Positions 17,027-26,064 are shown, counted from the first letter of the stretch. The stretch: 64,000 nt of DNA from Sphingobacteriales bacterium (GCA_004144185.1 SEFP01000002.1:124001-188000), one strand, 5' to 3'. The notes: generated by a model from the letters alone, not told the origin. A program made the numbers and translations.

Positions 17027-18421
17027 TCAGAAGTCCAGGGTTTCGTGCAGGGCAGGAATATGCACCCGCTCAAAACCGTTTTCGATCAGCTGGTTGCGAA
17101 GGGCTTCCTGTGCATCCAATTCTCCGTGAACCAGACAGACTTGTGGTTTTCCTGCCTGACAGGACAGCCAGCGGAGCAGATCGTTGCGGTCGCCGTGAGC
17201 ACTCATAGAATCGATACTGCCTACCTGGCACCGGACTTCATAGGTATCCCCGAACATCCGGACCTGTTTGGCGCCGGATTTGAGCTGACCAGCGAGTGAA
17301 CGGGGCTCACTGTACCCTACCAATAGAATTTTACTGGCCGGATTGCCGATATGACTGCGGATATGATGCCGCACCCGGCCTGCTTCTGCCATTCCGGAAG
17401 AGGCAATAATGATGCAGGGATCTTTTACCTGGTTGATGCTTTTAGAATCCGCAACCGACTCGGTAAACTGCAGGCCCGGAAAGTCGAATACATCCTCATC
17501 GTTGCGCAATTGCTTTGTAACGGTGGAATTGAAATATTCCGGGTAGGCTTTGATAATCTTGGTGGCTTCCAGCGCCATCGGACTGTCTACAAACACCGGC
17601 AGTTTCGGCAGTAAGCCTTTGTTGTAAAGATCATTCAGCTGAAACAGAATTTCCTGGGTACGGCCTACACTGAATGCCGGAATGATCAGCGTGCCTTTGT
17701 TGCGCACACAGGTTTCGGTGATATGGTCCAGAATGGCTTCTTCGGTGGGCTTGGGTGCGGCGTGATCGCGGTTGCCATATGTCGATTCCATGATCACGAC
17801 ATCGGCTTCCGGAAAGGGTTGGGGCGCACGCAAAATCAGATCGTGGTACTGACCGATATCCCCGCTAAACGTCAGCCGGGTCGTTTTTTTGCTTTCCCGG
17901 ATGGTCAGATTAATAGCCGCGCTGCCCAGAATGTGGCCGCTGTCCGTATAATACAGCGTGACTCCTCCGGCAATTTCCTGCTCCGTTTTATAGTCTACCG
18001 TTTTTAGTTGTGTCAGCACCTGTTGGGCATCTTCAACCGTATACAGCGGCGAGGCTACCGGCTGATAATCTCCGTTGGCATTTTTCCGGCGATGACGGAT
18101 ATCCGCTTCCTGGATTTCGGCAGAGTCGAGCAATAAAACAGCTACCAGCGGCTGGGTAGCCGGCGTACACCAGATCGGGCCGCTGAATCCTTCCCGTACC
18201 AGCTTGGGCAACAGACCGATGTGATCAATATGCGCGTGTGACAGAACGACCACATCGACCGTAGCCGGATCAAAGCCCCACTGGTGATTCAGTACCTCGT
18301 CGTGGCCTTCCATTCCCTGAAACAATCCACAATCGAGCAGGATGCGCGCGCCGTTTTGGGTTTGAATCAGATGTTTGGAACCCGTTACGGTACGGGCGGC
18401 CCCGTGAAAAGAAATCTTCAT
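17027..18421 (-). CDS. beta-CASP metallo-beta-lactamase nuclease (CPSF/RNase J-like)
   Basis: 464 residues. MBL core with HAHIDH near residue 60 and further metal ligands (TDSGHILGSAAI, FSGDIG). A beta-CASP insert contains ESTYGNRDH, PAFSVGRTQEILF and SSGMAEAGRVRHH, then the C-terminal QVGSIDSMSAHGDRNDLLRWL with the last His ligand. This matches the YsiA/CPSF-like RNA-processing or exonuclease family, normally about 450-470 residues and cytoplasmic. It should cleave RNA with two zinc ions. Transcribed alone. TTCCGGAA copies at 17392 and 17807. Confidence 0.88.
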   Translation of the reverse strand: MKISFHGAARTVTGSKHLIQTQNGARILLDCGLFQGMEGHDEVLNHQWGFDPATVDVVVLSHAHIDHIGLLPKLVREGFSGPIWCTPATQPLVAVLLLDSAEIQEADIRHRRKNANGDYQPVASPLYTVEDAQQVLTQLKTVDYKTEQEIAGGVTLYYTDSGHILGSAAINLTIRESKKTTRLTFSGDIGQYHDLILRAPQPFPEADVVIMESTYGNRDHAAPKPTEEAILDHITETCVRNKGTLIIPAFSVGRTQEILFQLNDLYNKGLLPKLPVFVDSPMALEATKIIKAYPEYFNSTVTKQLRNDEDVFDFPGLQFTESVADSKSINQVKDPCIIIASSGMAEAGRVRHHIRSHIGNPASKILLVGYSEPRSLAGQLKSGAKQVRMFGDTYEVRCQVGSIDSMSAHGDRNDLLRWLSCQAGKPQVCLVHGELDAQEALRNQLIENGFERVHIPALHETLDF

Positions 18422-18515
18422 GATCAGAAAATAAAAAGAGAGTGGTTCTCCATCCTGTTAAAATCGTTCCCGAAGAGCGTTCGGCATTCAGTTTCAGGCC
18501 GGTACAGGTTAAAAA

Positions 18516-18549
18516 GTCAAAAGGCCTCTGTAAACAGAAGCCTTTTGAC
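18516..18549 (-). terminator. intrinsic terminator of the SurA-like gene
   Basis: Stem GTCAAAAGG with CCTTTTGAC and an inner TCTG/CAGA helix around TAAA. In minus orientation TTTTT follows directly. Confidence 0.8.
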
Positions 18550-18577
18550 AGCAGGTATGCACCCGGATCGGTTTCGG

Positions 18578-20551
18578 TTACTGCACCATCGTGTTGAATA
18601 CTTTGTTGTCCACTTTTACCGGATACTGCTGGCGCAACCGTTCATTCCAGGCTTTTTCCAGCGCATCCTGATATTCGGCCACGACATACCCGCGGGCTTC
18701 TGCGAGTGTTTTCTGGTTGCCGGCTGCAACTGGTTTTTTCATATACACAACCGTATAGCTTCCGTCGGTATTGGCTTTGATCGGACTGGGTTTACCCACG
18801 CTCAGCTGCTGGCGGGTGAAATCCGGAAAGCGGCTCCACTCAAAGGTCCCCTGTTGGGTAATGGTTACAGCGGGGGGCGTATTGGGCTGGTTGAAGCGGG
18901 TCAGAATAGCTTCCTGGCGAGCGGAATCCAATCCGGAAGCCATCATTTTCACAGCTTCTTCTGCGGCGGGCCGGTTCCCGAACCGTAGTACGGTTCCTTC
19001 AAAACCATCTTCCCAACGGTACTTGTCTTTATGGGCCTGATAAAAAGCGGTCAGCCCGGCGGTGTCTTTACTGGCTTTGCTCCAGACGTTCCGGTCCATC
19101 AGATCAAACAGCAAAATGCCATCTCGGTATTCCGTCAGCAGATTCCGGAACTCGGCGTTATCACGCTCCAGGCTTTGAATCTGAAAGTCGTTCAGTACGT
19201 TGGCCGTATACAGGTTAAAGATCTCGCGCAAGGCCAGTTCCCGGTTGCCCATCAGGTTGTTGTTGGTCGTCTGACCTACAAAACGCATAAAATCGGCTCC
19301 GGTAAAGGCGGTATTGTTGATGCGAAACAAAGGCTGCGTTTCATTCCGGAAATCCGACGGGTTAAAGCGACCCGCGCTTTTTCCACTATCCGGAATGGAT
19401 TTGGAGGCGGTCGAAATTAGCCGATTCAATGCTTCCGGAAACGCCGTATAGCCATACTTGGCTTTTACCTGTTCGGTGTACCGGTCTTTGGCAATCTGTC
19501 CACGGGAATCATTTTCGATCCGGCGGCGCAGGTCATCCCGCATAGAGTCGATCGGCTGAATCGGAATGTGGCGAACCAGGCGCAACAGGTGAATACCGAA
19601 ATCAGTCTGGACCGGTGCGGAGAGATCGCCCGGTTTTTTCAGCGCAAAGGCCGCTTCTTCAAACGGAACGGCGGTACGGCCAATCCCGAACGGCTTCAGC
19701 AATCCATTGTTATCGCTGCTGAATTTATCCTGCGAGTATTTTTTTACAGCCTCTTCCCAGCTCATGCCGGCAGCCAGATCCCGGCGGGCACTGTCGATGG
19801 TCAGCCTGGCGGCTGCAATTCCGTCTGCACCTTTCGATTTTGGCGTGAGAGCCATAATCTGCTGCACTTCTACTTCGCCCTGACCCGGTTTCCGGTTCGA
19901 TACTTTCAGAATGTGGTAGCCAAACTGGGTCCGGAACGGCGGTGCAATTTTGCCTACGGGCGTGTTGTAGGCAACGGTTTCAAACGGATAAATGGTTTGC
20001 ATACCGGTGATATAGCCCAGATTGCCACCATTGTCTTTGGAACCCCGGTCAGATGAAAAGGCTTTGGCCAGCGCGCCAAAGTCGCTGCCTTTCCGGAGGG
20101 CCACTTTGTAAATGCTATCAGCTTTCCGGAACGCAACAATGGTATCGCCACTGGCGGGCACCGGAATCAGGATGTGTGCCACGGCTACATTGGTCTGCAT
20201 CCGCTGGTACGCTTCCTGCATCAGTTTCTCGGTAGCCGAAGGATCGCTGAGATAGCTGCGCGACAGTTGCCGGCGGTAGTTTTCCAGCTCGCCCTGAATG
20301 GCAGCGCTGGTATCAAGATGCTGGGCTTCCGCTTCGCTGACCTTCATCCGGAACAGACTGTACAGGTCGAGATATTCGCGGAGCGCTTTTTCAGAGCGGT
20401 CGGCTTTCTGCTGGGTAGCGTTTTTCTGATAGATCCGTAAGAAGTCTGCTTTGCTAACAGATTTTCCGCCGTAGGAGAAGAGCGTTTGTGCCTGGGCAGA
20501 TGTCAGGCAGGTACCGGTGAGTAACAGGCTCGCCAGAAAGGTTTTAGTCAT
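18578..20551 (-). CDS. SurA/PpiD-like periplasmic peptidyl-prolyl isomerase with two parvulin domains
   Basis: 657 residues with a signal peptide (MTKTFLASLLLTGTCLTSAQ). An N-terminal chaperone helix region is followed by a first rotamase domain at about 125-220 (VAHILIPVPASGD, FGALAKAFSSDRGSKDNGGNLGYI, GYHILKVSNRKPGQGEV) and a second at about 225-320 (AAGMSWEEAVKKYSQDKFS, GIHLLRLVRH). A long C-terminal helical part includes a further PpiC-like segment. It should help fold outer-membrane proteins in the periplasm. The TlpA-like gene lies 30 bp upstream on the same strand, so the pair may form a periplasmic folding/redox operon. TTCCGGAA copies at 19143, 19344, 19433 and 20124. Confidence 0.88.
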   Translation of the reverse strand: MTKTFLASLLLTGTCLTSAQAQTLFSYGGKSVSKADFLRIYQKNATQQKADRSEKALREYLDLYSLFRMKVSEAEAQHLDTSAAIQGELENYRRQLSRSYLSDPSATEKLMQEAYQRMQTNVAVAHILIPVPASGDTIVAFRKADSIYKVALRKGSDFGALAKAFSSDRGSKDNGGNLGYITGMQTIYPFETVAYNTPVGKIAPPFRTQFGYHILKVSNRKPGQGEVEVQQIMALTPKSKGADGIAAARLTIDSARRDLAAGMSWEEAVKKYSQDKFSSDNNGLLKPFGIGRTAVPFEEAAFALKKPGDLSAPVQTDFGIHLLRLVRHIPIQPIDSMRDDLRRRIENDSRGQIAKDRYTEQVKAKYGYTAFPEALNRLISTASKSIPDSGKSAGRFNPSDFRNETQPLFRINNTAFTGADFMRFVGQTTNNNLMGNRELALREIFNLYTANVLNDFQIQSLERDNAEFRNLLTEYRDGILLFDLMDRNVWSKASKDTAGLTAFYQAHKDKYRWEDGFEGTVLRFGNRPAAEEAVKMMASGLDSARQEAILTRFNQPNTPPAVTITQQGTFEWSRFPDFTRQQLSVGKPSPIKANTDGSYTVVYMKKPVAAGNQKTLAEARGYVVAEYQDALEKAWNERLRQQYPVKVDNKVFNTMVQ

Positions 20552-20581
20552 AAAGTCTTAGAACGTCAGGAAAGAAAATTC

Positions 20582-22015
20582 TTATCGGGCACCCAGCGAT
20601 TTCCGCTCCAGCATCTCCATTACTTTAGGAAGGGTGGAGTAATCGAGCCGCTTGCCACGGATAATCTTTTTATCGTCGAGCAAATATATTACCGGCGTGC
20701 TGTACACATCGTATTTGGAGCGAAAGCCCGAGGTATAGCCCGGATCCCAGACATTGATCCAGTCCTGAATCTTGTTTTTGGCGACGAAGTCCTTCCATTG
20801 CTGCTCAGACCCTTCGGTACGAACGGCGAAGATCTTGGTTCCTTTTCCTTTCAGTACTGCGCGGTACATGCTGTCGATCTTGGGAACTTCCGTAATGCAG
20901 TGACCACAGTCGGGCGAATAAAATACCAGTACGGTATACTTCGCTTTTACCTCCGAAAGCTTGACAGACTTCCCGTCCAGGGTTTGCATATCCAGCTCCG
21001 GTGCAATTTTACCGATCATATTCGGACCAATTTTGGCGATCCGGTCAAGGTATTTCTGTACGGTCGAGTCTGGCAGCCAGGTTGCATCGCCACGGGCGTA
21101 ATACTTTTCCACCATGTGCACGAATGCAGCATCCATGCCCATGACTTTGCTGCGCTCGGCAAACTGGGTAATCCAGGAAAGCGTGTAGTTAAACAGCTGG
21201 GTCTGGCCACGGGTCTCGGCCAGAATCCAGTCGGCTTCCTTGGTCACGCTATCCGGAGATGGCACGACCAGATTGGTGAAGTATTCATCCAGTTTGGCGT
21301 CGTAGATCGGCGTATGGATCAGGCGTTCGTCTTTGAAATTGAAGCCATCCCAGTAATGCGTTTTGAGATAGCGATACGCAAACGTGGAGTCGATTTTACC
21401 TTTGGCATCTTTAGGCGCCGGTGGAATTTCCGGAACCTCCAGCGCACCAAGAATTGAGGCAATCAGACTGCCCGGATATTTCTGAACCAGCGACTGGCGG
21501 TATGCCACCAGTTCCTTGCCCAGTGCCTGCCGTTTCTCGTTTACAGCGGTCGAATCGGCTTTGGTACGGGCACTCGCCAGCTGGTTTTTGAATCCTTCCT
21601 GGCGGGTACTGAAGTCTACCAGATACCGCTGATACTCCTGAAACCGGTCGTTCTCAACCGTGTTTTTAAAGGAGATGCCATTTGGAGAGACGCTGCTGTT
21701 GATTTCAACGGAAAAATCGTCGCCATTATTAAGCAGCACCTCATTAAACGACTTCATGTCGGTAGGCAGCAGCAGATAAATACCGCCGACTATTTTTTCC
21801 GTAGTCGTAAGGGTGCCCTCCCCTTTGGCATTCAGGTGAACGCTGTCGACCTTATAGATGGTGGGCAGGCCTTTACCAAAGTATTTGGCCAGCAAAATGG
21901 TGGTTTCTTTCAGGTCGGTGTAGTGCAGGCGGATGGTATAACCATCCCTGGCCTGGGCAGCCACTGAAAACAATAAAACCAGCGCGGTCAGGAAAAAGTT
22001 CCGGAAACGATTCAT
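20582..22015 (-). CDS. TlpA-like thioredoxin-fold protein with N-terminal DUF4369/5106-type region
   Basis: 477 residues. A signal peptide (to ...AAQA, about 22) is followed by a beta-rich DUF4369-like domain (IRLHYTDLKETTILLAKYFG), a helical middle and a C-terminal AhpC/TSA-TlpA thioredoxin fold from about 335 (IGKIAPELDMQTLDGKSVKL). The redox motif is CGHC in YSPDCGHCITEVPKID, and the cis-Pro loop is YSTPVIYLLDDKK. It is probably a periplasmic disulfide reductase. First gene of a likely pair with the SurA-like isomerase. TTCCGGAA copies at 21428 and 21999. Confidence 0.85.
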   Translation of the reverse strand: MNRFRNFFLTALVLLFSVAAQARDGYTIRLHYTDLKETTILLAKYFGKGLPTIYKVDSVHLNAKGEGTLTTTEKIVGGIYLLLPTDMKSFNEVLLNNGDDFSVEINSSVSPNGISFKNTVENDRFQEYQRYLVDFSTRQEGFKNQLASARTKADSTAVNEKRQALGKELVAYRQSLVQKYPGSLIASILGALEVPEIPPAPKDAKGKIDSTFAYRYLKTHYWDGFNFKDERLIHTPIYDAKLDEYFTNLVVPSPDSVTKEADWILAETRGQTQLFNYTLSWITQFAERSKVMGMDAAFVHMVEKYYARGDATWLPDSTVQKYLDRIAKIGPNMIGKIAPELDMQTLDGKSVKLSEVKAKYTVLVFYSPDCGHCITEVPKIDSMYRAVLKGKGTKIFAVRTEGSEQQWKDFVAKNKIQDWINVWDPGYTSGFRSKYDVYSTPVIYLLDDKKIIRGKRLDYSTLPKVMEMLERKSLGAR

Positions 22016-22025
22016 AAACAGAGTG

Positions 22026-22033
22026 CAAAATTA
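22026..22033 (-). promoter_or_regulatory. -7 promoter box of the TlpA-like gene (TAATTTTG)
   Basis: Exact TAnnTTTG match on the minus strand, 10 nt before the ATG at 22015, giving a leader of only a few nucleotides. Confidence 0.5.
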
Positions 22034-22261
22034 CTTTCCGGAGAGAAGACAGCGAATAGCGCCGGAAGGTTTGAAATCAACAAGGATTTAAGATTTGGGC
22101 AGTAAGGTCGGAATTAAACGCTACAAACAAGCCGTTCCGGCCCAAAGAAACCTCCGAAGTGTTCCGGAACAGGTTAATTTTTCCCTATCAGCACAGGCAT
22201 TCTTTTCAAGACACCTGCCTTCCGGAAGCTCCGACCTGACAATGTCAACGGTTCAAATCAG

Positions 22262-22269
22262 TATTTTTG
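22262..22269 (+). promoter_or_regulatory. -7 promoter box of rlmD (TATTTTTG), 7 nt from the ATG
   Basis: Exact TAnnTTTG match. The ATG at 22277 is well supported by the family N-terminus MARKK, so the transcript should be leaderless or nearly so. The divergent gap 22016-22276 also carries TTCCGGAA copies at 22162 and 22220. Confidence 0.55.
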
Positions 22270-22276
22270 TGCCCTT

Positions 22277-23698
22277 ATGGCCCGGAAAAAGCGCCGACAG
22301 GCAATTGAACAGCTTCAAATAACCGCCTACGCAGCAGAAGGCAAAAGCATCGGTCATCTCGAGGATGGCAAAGTGGTTTTTGTAGCCGGTGCCATACCAG
22401 GCGATGTAGTGTCGGCCTGGCCTGGCAAAGAAAAAAAAACCTGGATGGACGCCCGGCTGGTGCGGGTTAATGTTCCTTCTCCCGACCGGGTGCAGCCTTT
22501 CTGCCCGCATTTTGGCTTGTGTGGCGGCTGCAAATGGCAAATGTTGCCCTACGAAAAGCAGTTGCAATACAAGCAGCAACAGGTAGGCGATCAGCTGCAG
22601 CGGATTTCCGGAATCGAACTGCCCGAGATTCAGCCCATCATTGGCAGCGCGGCCGACCGCTACTACCGCAACAAACTGGAATTTACGTTTAGTGCCACCC
22701 GCTACCGGACCAGCGCCGAACTGGCCGAAGCTGGTGACGAGAAGCTTCCGGAAGAAGGCGCGCTGGGATTTCACGCACCGGGCTTGTTTGACAAGGTAGT
22801 GCCGATTCAGACCTGCTTTTTGCAACCCGACCCGACCAATGAGGTGTTGCGGGTGTTGCGCGACTACACTGAGCGCAACGGGCTGACATACTATAATTTC
22901 AAAACCCACGAAGGCTGGCTGCGGAATGTTGTGTTGCGCGTGGCCCGAACGGGCCAGGTACTGCTGAATCTGGTATTGGCGTATGAGGATGTGGAAGCGC
23001 GGGAAGCCATCCTGGCGCATCTGCTTCAGGAGATTCCCCAGATTACCTCGTTGCACTACACCATCAATCAGAAAGTAAATGACACGCTGTACGACCAGGA
23101 TATCATTACCGTAAAGGGACCGGGGTATATCACCGAGATGCTGGAAGATTTTTCGTTTAAAATCTCTCCCAAATCGTTTTTCCAGACCAACACCCAGCAG
23201 GCGGAACGGATGTATCAGGAAGTGCGCACCGCGGCCGGACTTACCGGAACCGAAGTGCTGTATGATCTGTATTGCGGCACCGGCTCGATTGGAATTTTTT
23301 GCAGCCGTCAGGCCGGTAAGATTATCGGGATCGAAGCCGTAGCAGATGCTGTTACCGATGCCAAAGCCAATGCCGAGCTAAACGGGCTTTCCGGAAAGTG
23401 TCAGTTTTATGCGGGCGATGTCAGCAAGATTTGTACACCCGATTTTTTCCGGGAGCATGGCCGCCCCGATGTGCTGATTACCGATCCGCCCCGCGCTGGT
23501 ATGCACGAAGATCTGATCAACCAGATTCTGGCGATTCGTGCGCCGCGGGTGGTGTATGTCAGCTGCAATCCGGCTACCCAGGCCCGCGACTTAGCGCTGC
23601 TCGACCGCTCGTACCGCGTGACCTGGCTGCAACCGCTCGATTTGTTTCCGCATACGCATCATATTGAGAATATTGCCGTGCTGGAACTAAAAGCGTAA
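22277..23698 (+). CDS. rlmD: 23S rRNA (uracil-1939-C5)-methyltransferase RlmD family
   Basis: 473 residues. An N-terminal TRAM domain (about 10-68) precedes a [4Fe-4S] cluster site: Cys76, Cys82 and Cys85 in CPHFGLCGGC plus Cys180 in PIQTC. The Rossmann methyltransferase domain has YDLYCGTGSIGIF near 330, DPPRAGMHEDL, and the catalytic VYVSCNPATQARDL near 430. It forms m5U in 23S rRNA (or the closely related tRNA site; RlmD/RlmCD/TrmA-type paralogs are hard to split by eye). TTCCGGAA copies at 22606, 22746 and 23389. Confidence 0.9.
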   Translation: MARKKRRQAIEQLQITAYAAEGKSIGHLEDGKVVFVAGAIPGDVVSAWPGKEKKTWMDARLVRVNVPSPDRVQPFCPHFGLCGGCKWQMLPYEKQLQYKQQQVGDQLQRISGIELPEIQPIIGSAADRYYRNKLEFTFSATRYRTSAELAEAGDEKLPEEGALGFHAPGLFDKVVPIQTCFLQPDPTNEVLRVLRDYTERNGLTYYNFKTHEGWLRNVVLRVARTGQVLLNLVLAYEDVEAREAILAHLLQEIPQITSLHYTINQKVNDTLYDQDIITVKGPGYITEMLEDFSFKISPKSFFQTNTQQAERMYQEVRTAAGLTGTEVLYDLYCGTGSIGIFCSRQAGKIIGIEAVADAVTDAKANAELNGLSGKCQFYAGDVSKICTPDFFREHGRPDVLITDPPRAGMHEDLINQILAIRAPRVVYVSCNPATQARDLALLDRSYRVTWLQPLDLFPHTHHIENIAVLELKA

Positions 23699-23784
23699 GC
23701 AGATCGGGGCTGCGAGGTAGGTATTGGAATGACCTTTTCACTGAAAAATCAGTTCTCTCCAACTTTCCTTGTACATTCCTCGCT

Positions 23785-24288
23785 ATGGCCCGTATTCCGT
23801 TTGATTATACGCTTAATTACAAGCAACTGGATTTGCGCACGCATCCGGAATGGTACCGGGTGGGCAAAGGCGAACAAGGCGTTTTGTTGGTAGAGCCCTA
23901 CAAAAGCGAGATTCTACCTTACTGGCGGTTCAAAACGCCAGCCATTGCACAGGAATCGGCGGAAGCAATTCTGAAACTGTTTGAAGCCTACCGGGATGCA
24001 GATGACTTAGTGGGGATGGACATGGCGCGCAAGTTTTTACAGATGGGCTATACCCGCGCCCGCCGCTATGCCAACCACAAAGGCGGGAAGAAATACGACG
24101 GTCCGGTTCCGGACGACAAAAAAGGCCAGAGCGGTGCGCATGGCCGGGCCGAACTCCCCCGTCAGCCGGAAGATGGGGAAAAGGTCGCTGCTGCCCGCAT
24201 TTTTTATGGCTTCTGGAAACAGGCAGCGGCCGATGAAACGTACATAGCTGCCAGGAAAGATCATATCCGGAAGTACGAGACCACTTAA
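23785..24288 (+). CDS. DUF4385 family protein
   Basis: 167 residues, soluble, no signal peptide. The N-terminal FDYTLNYKQLDLRTHPEWYRVGKGEQGVL (split here across residues 5-33) and the central MDMARKFLQMGYTRARRYANHKGGKKY region fit the DUF4385 family, whose function is unknown. There are many basic and aromatic residues in the second half. It follows rlmD by 86 bp on the same strand. Confidence 0.75.
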   Translation: MARIPFDYTLNYKQLDLRTHPEWYRVGKGEQGVLLVEPYKSEILPYWRFKTPAIAQESAEAILKLFEAYRDADDLVGMDMARKFLQMGYTRARRYANHKGGKKYDGPVPDDKKGQSGAHGRAELPRQPEDGEKVAAARIFYGFWKQAAADETYIAARKDHIRKYETT

Positions 24289-24324
24289 TCTTTTCAGGAA
24301 TACCCACCGCCCCTTTTAAAGGCT

Positions 24325-24525
24325 TTAGTCATCTGCCTCCAAAAGGAAGAGAGCTTCAACCGGCTGTTCTAATGCCTGAGCCAATTTGAGTGCCAGAATG
24401 GTAGTGGGCACATATTTACCGGCTTCGACCGCATAAATAGACTGTCGCGAAACGCTGGTCTGGGCTGCTAAATCCGATTGTGACCAGCCTTTCTGTACAC
24501 GCGCTTCTCTTACTTTGTTCTTCAT
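24325..24525 (-). CDS. small XRE-family HTH regulator
   Basis: 66 residues, almost entirely a helix-turn-helix of the Cro/C1 type (VREARVQKGWSQSDLAAQ then TSVSRQSIYAVEAGKYVP), the compact YozG-like class. Its start overlaps the stop of the membrane-protein gene upstream (24522-24525, ATGA type), so the two are cotranscribed and translationally coupled. An 18-bp palindrome in the operon promoter is the likely operator, suggesting autorepression. Confidence 0.88.
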   Translation of the reverse strand: MKNKVREARVQKGWSQSDLAAQTSVSRQSIYAVEAGKYVPTTILALKLAQALEQPVEALFLLEADD

Positions 24526-24959
24526 ACACGAGCCGCTGAAATGCGTACCAGTAGCCGCCGGACTTTGTAAATCAACACATATAAGATCAGGACCGTAAAC
24601 AGGTGGGCCATGGCTAGCAGTGGAAAACTCAGCCCGTATGCTGTAGTGATGATGAGCAGACTGATCAGCGTATGAAGCAGTACTGCGAGCACCAGTGCGC
24701 TAAAACGCATATTGATGGCATACTCGTCTTCGTCGCGCTCGCGGCTGAATCCATACACCGTAAGGCTGATCAGAAAGCCGGCAAAGCACACCTCATCCGT
24801 CAGATTGTTATCACTTAGGAACACCCCTGCTCTCGGTGGAGTTGTCAGAATGGAAAGCTGCCAGTCGAACTGCAATACACAGATCGATAAAGTAGCGAAT
24901 AGCACCAACGCCACGAGGGCAGGCTTCTGAAGCCGATGCGGGAAGAGGAGATTCTTCAT
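24522..24959 (-). CDS. four-helix membrane protein paired with an XRE regulator
   Basis: 145 residues with four hydrophobic segments (about 14-30, 57-70, 85-107, 112-130). The loop YGFSRERDEDEYAINMRFSALVL has the acidic RDEDE(Y/A) pattern seen in small membrane proteins cotranscribed with tiny XRE regulators in many bacteria. Function is unknown; sensing membrane state and modulating the regulator is an inference from pairing. First gene of the two-gene operon. Confidence 0.7.
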   Translation of the reverse strand: MKNLLFPHRLQKPALVALVLFATLSICVLQFDWQLSILTTPPRAGVFLSDNNLTDEVCFAGFLISLTVYGFSRERDEDEYAINMRFSALVLAVLLHTLISLLIITTAYGLSFPLLAMAHLFTVLILYVLIYKVRRLLVRISAARV

Positions 24960-24987
24960 GATACAGAAAGGAGTTTTTAAGGTTCTT

Positions 24988-25018
24988 CAAATGTAAAGTA
25001 TACTTTACAAGTCTCAAA
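24988..25018 (-). promoter_or_regulatory. promoter with embedded 18-bp palindromic operator of the XRE operon
   Basis: On the minus strand: -33 TTTG (25015-25018), 19 nt, then -7 TACATTTG (24988-24995), an exact consensus spacing. The perfect palindrome TGTAAAGTATACTTTACA occupies 24992-25009, filling the spacer and touching the -7 box. A dimeric HTH protein bound there would block RNA polymerase. Confidence 0.8.
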
Positions 25019-25057
25019 CGCATTCTGGTATCCCAATCGTATCCGGCCTACTCTTTT

Positions 25058-25846
25058 CTACGAAGCGGCTTCTGTTTCCTGCGGCTTATACATTTGCTCC
25101 AGCAGCGCAAACAATTCCGGATGCGATTCCTGTAAGTACTCAGGCCGCTGGAAATAATATTCAGATATCACGGCCAGAAACTCGGCTTCGTTGCGGCCCC
25201 CATAGTCATTGATGTCCCGGTCTTTTCCGGAACGGATGTCTGCAATGGCCGCGTGCATATGTTCGAGCCACGGACCAGCCAGATCGTTGGGCAGCAGGGC
25301 TTCCGGAATGCCATCGACCGCACCGTCTGTCTTATCGATCAGGTGTACAAACTCATGAATGGCGGTATTGCCACGTCCGCGTTGTTCAAAACCGGTGCGC
25401 AGGGCATGCAGACTGATCACCATCATCCGGTTCATAGCGCCATCGCCTACCATGCCCAGCACGTTGGTGTCCTCAGGTGCGCCTTTAAAATCCTTGCTGA
25501 ACGTTCCGGAACGAATCACGACTTCATTGAGGTTCGAATATTCCCAGTCGGGCTTATGAAAGACCGGGATAATGGCGGCGGCGGCCACATAAATGCGGTC
25601 GAGCATCCGGATTTTAACGCCTTTGGCAGGAGTGATCCGTACCTGTGCCAGAAACGCAATGACCCGATTCCGGAAGGCCTCCTGTTGGGCAGGTGTCAGG
25701 TTTTGGTAATAATGGACCCGCTGCAGGAAACGGTGAGCCCGGCGGGAAGTCAGATTCTGGGTATTTCCGTTGCGTTTGGTACCCACCAAACGTACAATCA
25801 GGAAAGCAGCGACAACAACGCCAATCAACAGGTAAAACGGAAGCAT
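25058..25846 (-). CDS. MtfA-like zinc metallopeptidase (M90 family)
   Basis: 262 residues. A short N-terminal membrane helix (about 3-20) precedes a soluble domain. The zinc motif is HEFVH (164-168) in the family context AIHEFVHLIDKTDG, with a downstream YGGRNEAEFLAVISEYYFQRP that carries the third ligand region. The neighbouring PVFHKPDWEYSNLNEVVIRSG is also typical. E. coli MtfA is an aminopeptidase linked to glucose-transport regulation through Mlc; that partner is not expected here, so the role is open. TTCCGGAA copies at 25225, 25301, 25504 and 25668, unusually dense. Confidence 0.85.
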   Translation of the reverse strand: MLPFYLLIGVVVAAFLIVRLVGTKRNGNTQNLTSRRAHRFLQRVHYYQNLTPAQQEAFRNRVIAFLAQVRITPAKGVKIRMLDRIYVAAAAIIPVFHKPDWEYSNLNEVVIRSGTFSKDFKGAPEDTNVLGMVGDGAMNRMMVISLHALRTGFEQRGRGNTAIHEFVHLIDKTDGAVDGIPEALLPNDLAGPWLEHMHAAIADIRSGKDRDINDYGGRNEAEFLAVISEYYFQRPEYLQESHPELFALLEQMYKPQETEAAS

Positions 25847-25976
25847 AGCAATTTAAAAATTTGAACAGACGCCAGCTAAAATCATTCCCGTATTCTCCAG
25901 GCCTTTACTTGCATACATCAAGATAAAAATTTTGAATTTTTCTTTATTAAGATTTTTCGGAACGCTTCTTTTCCGA

Positions 25977-26017
25977 CAAAAAGCCGTCATCAGTTCCAGG
26001 ATGCAGGCTTTTTTTAT
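25977..26017 (+). terminator. orphan terminator-like hairpin in the divergent mtfA/lysS gap
   Basis: AAAAAGCC pairs with GGCTTTTT, and an inner CATC/GATG helix sits around AGTTCCAG, with a T run on the 3' side in plus orientation. It lies between two divergent genes, upstream of the lysS promoter box, where no plus-strand gene ends. It could end a short RNA starting in 25850-25950 or be an old terminator. Confidence 0.4.
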
Positions 26018-26056
26018 AAAGAAGGATCCATAGCCCACTATCAGTTGCGTAGCTTC

Positions 26057-26064
26057 TACCTTTG
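26057..26064 (+). promoter_or_regulatory. -7 promoter box of lysS (TACCTTTG)
   Basis: Exact TAnnTTTG match, 22 nt upstream of the preferred ATG at 26087. Confidence 0.55.
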
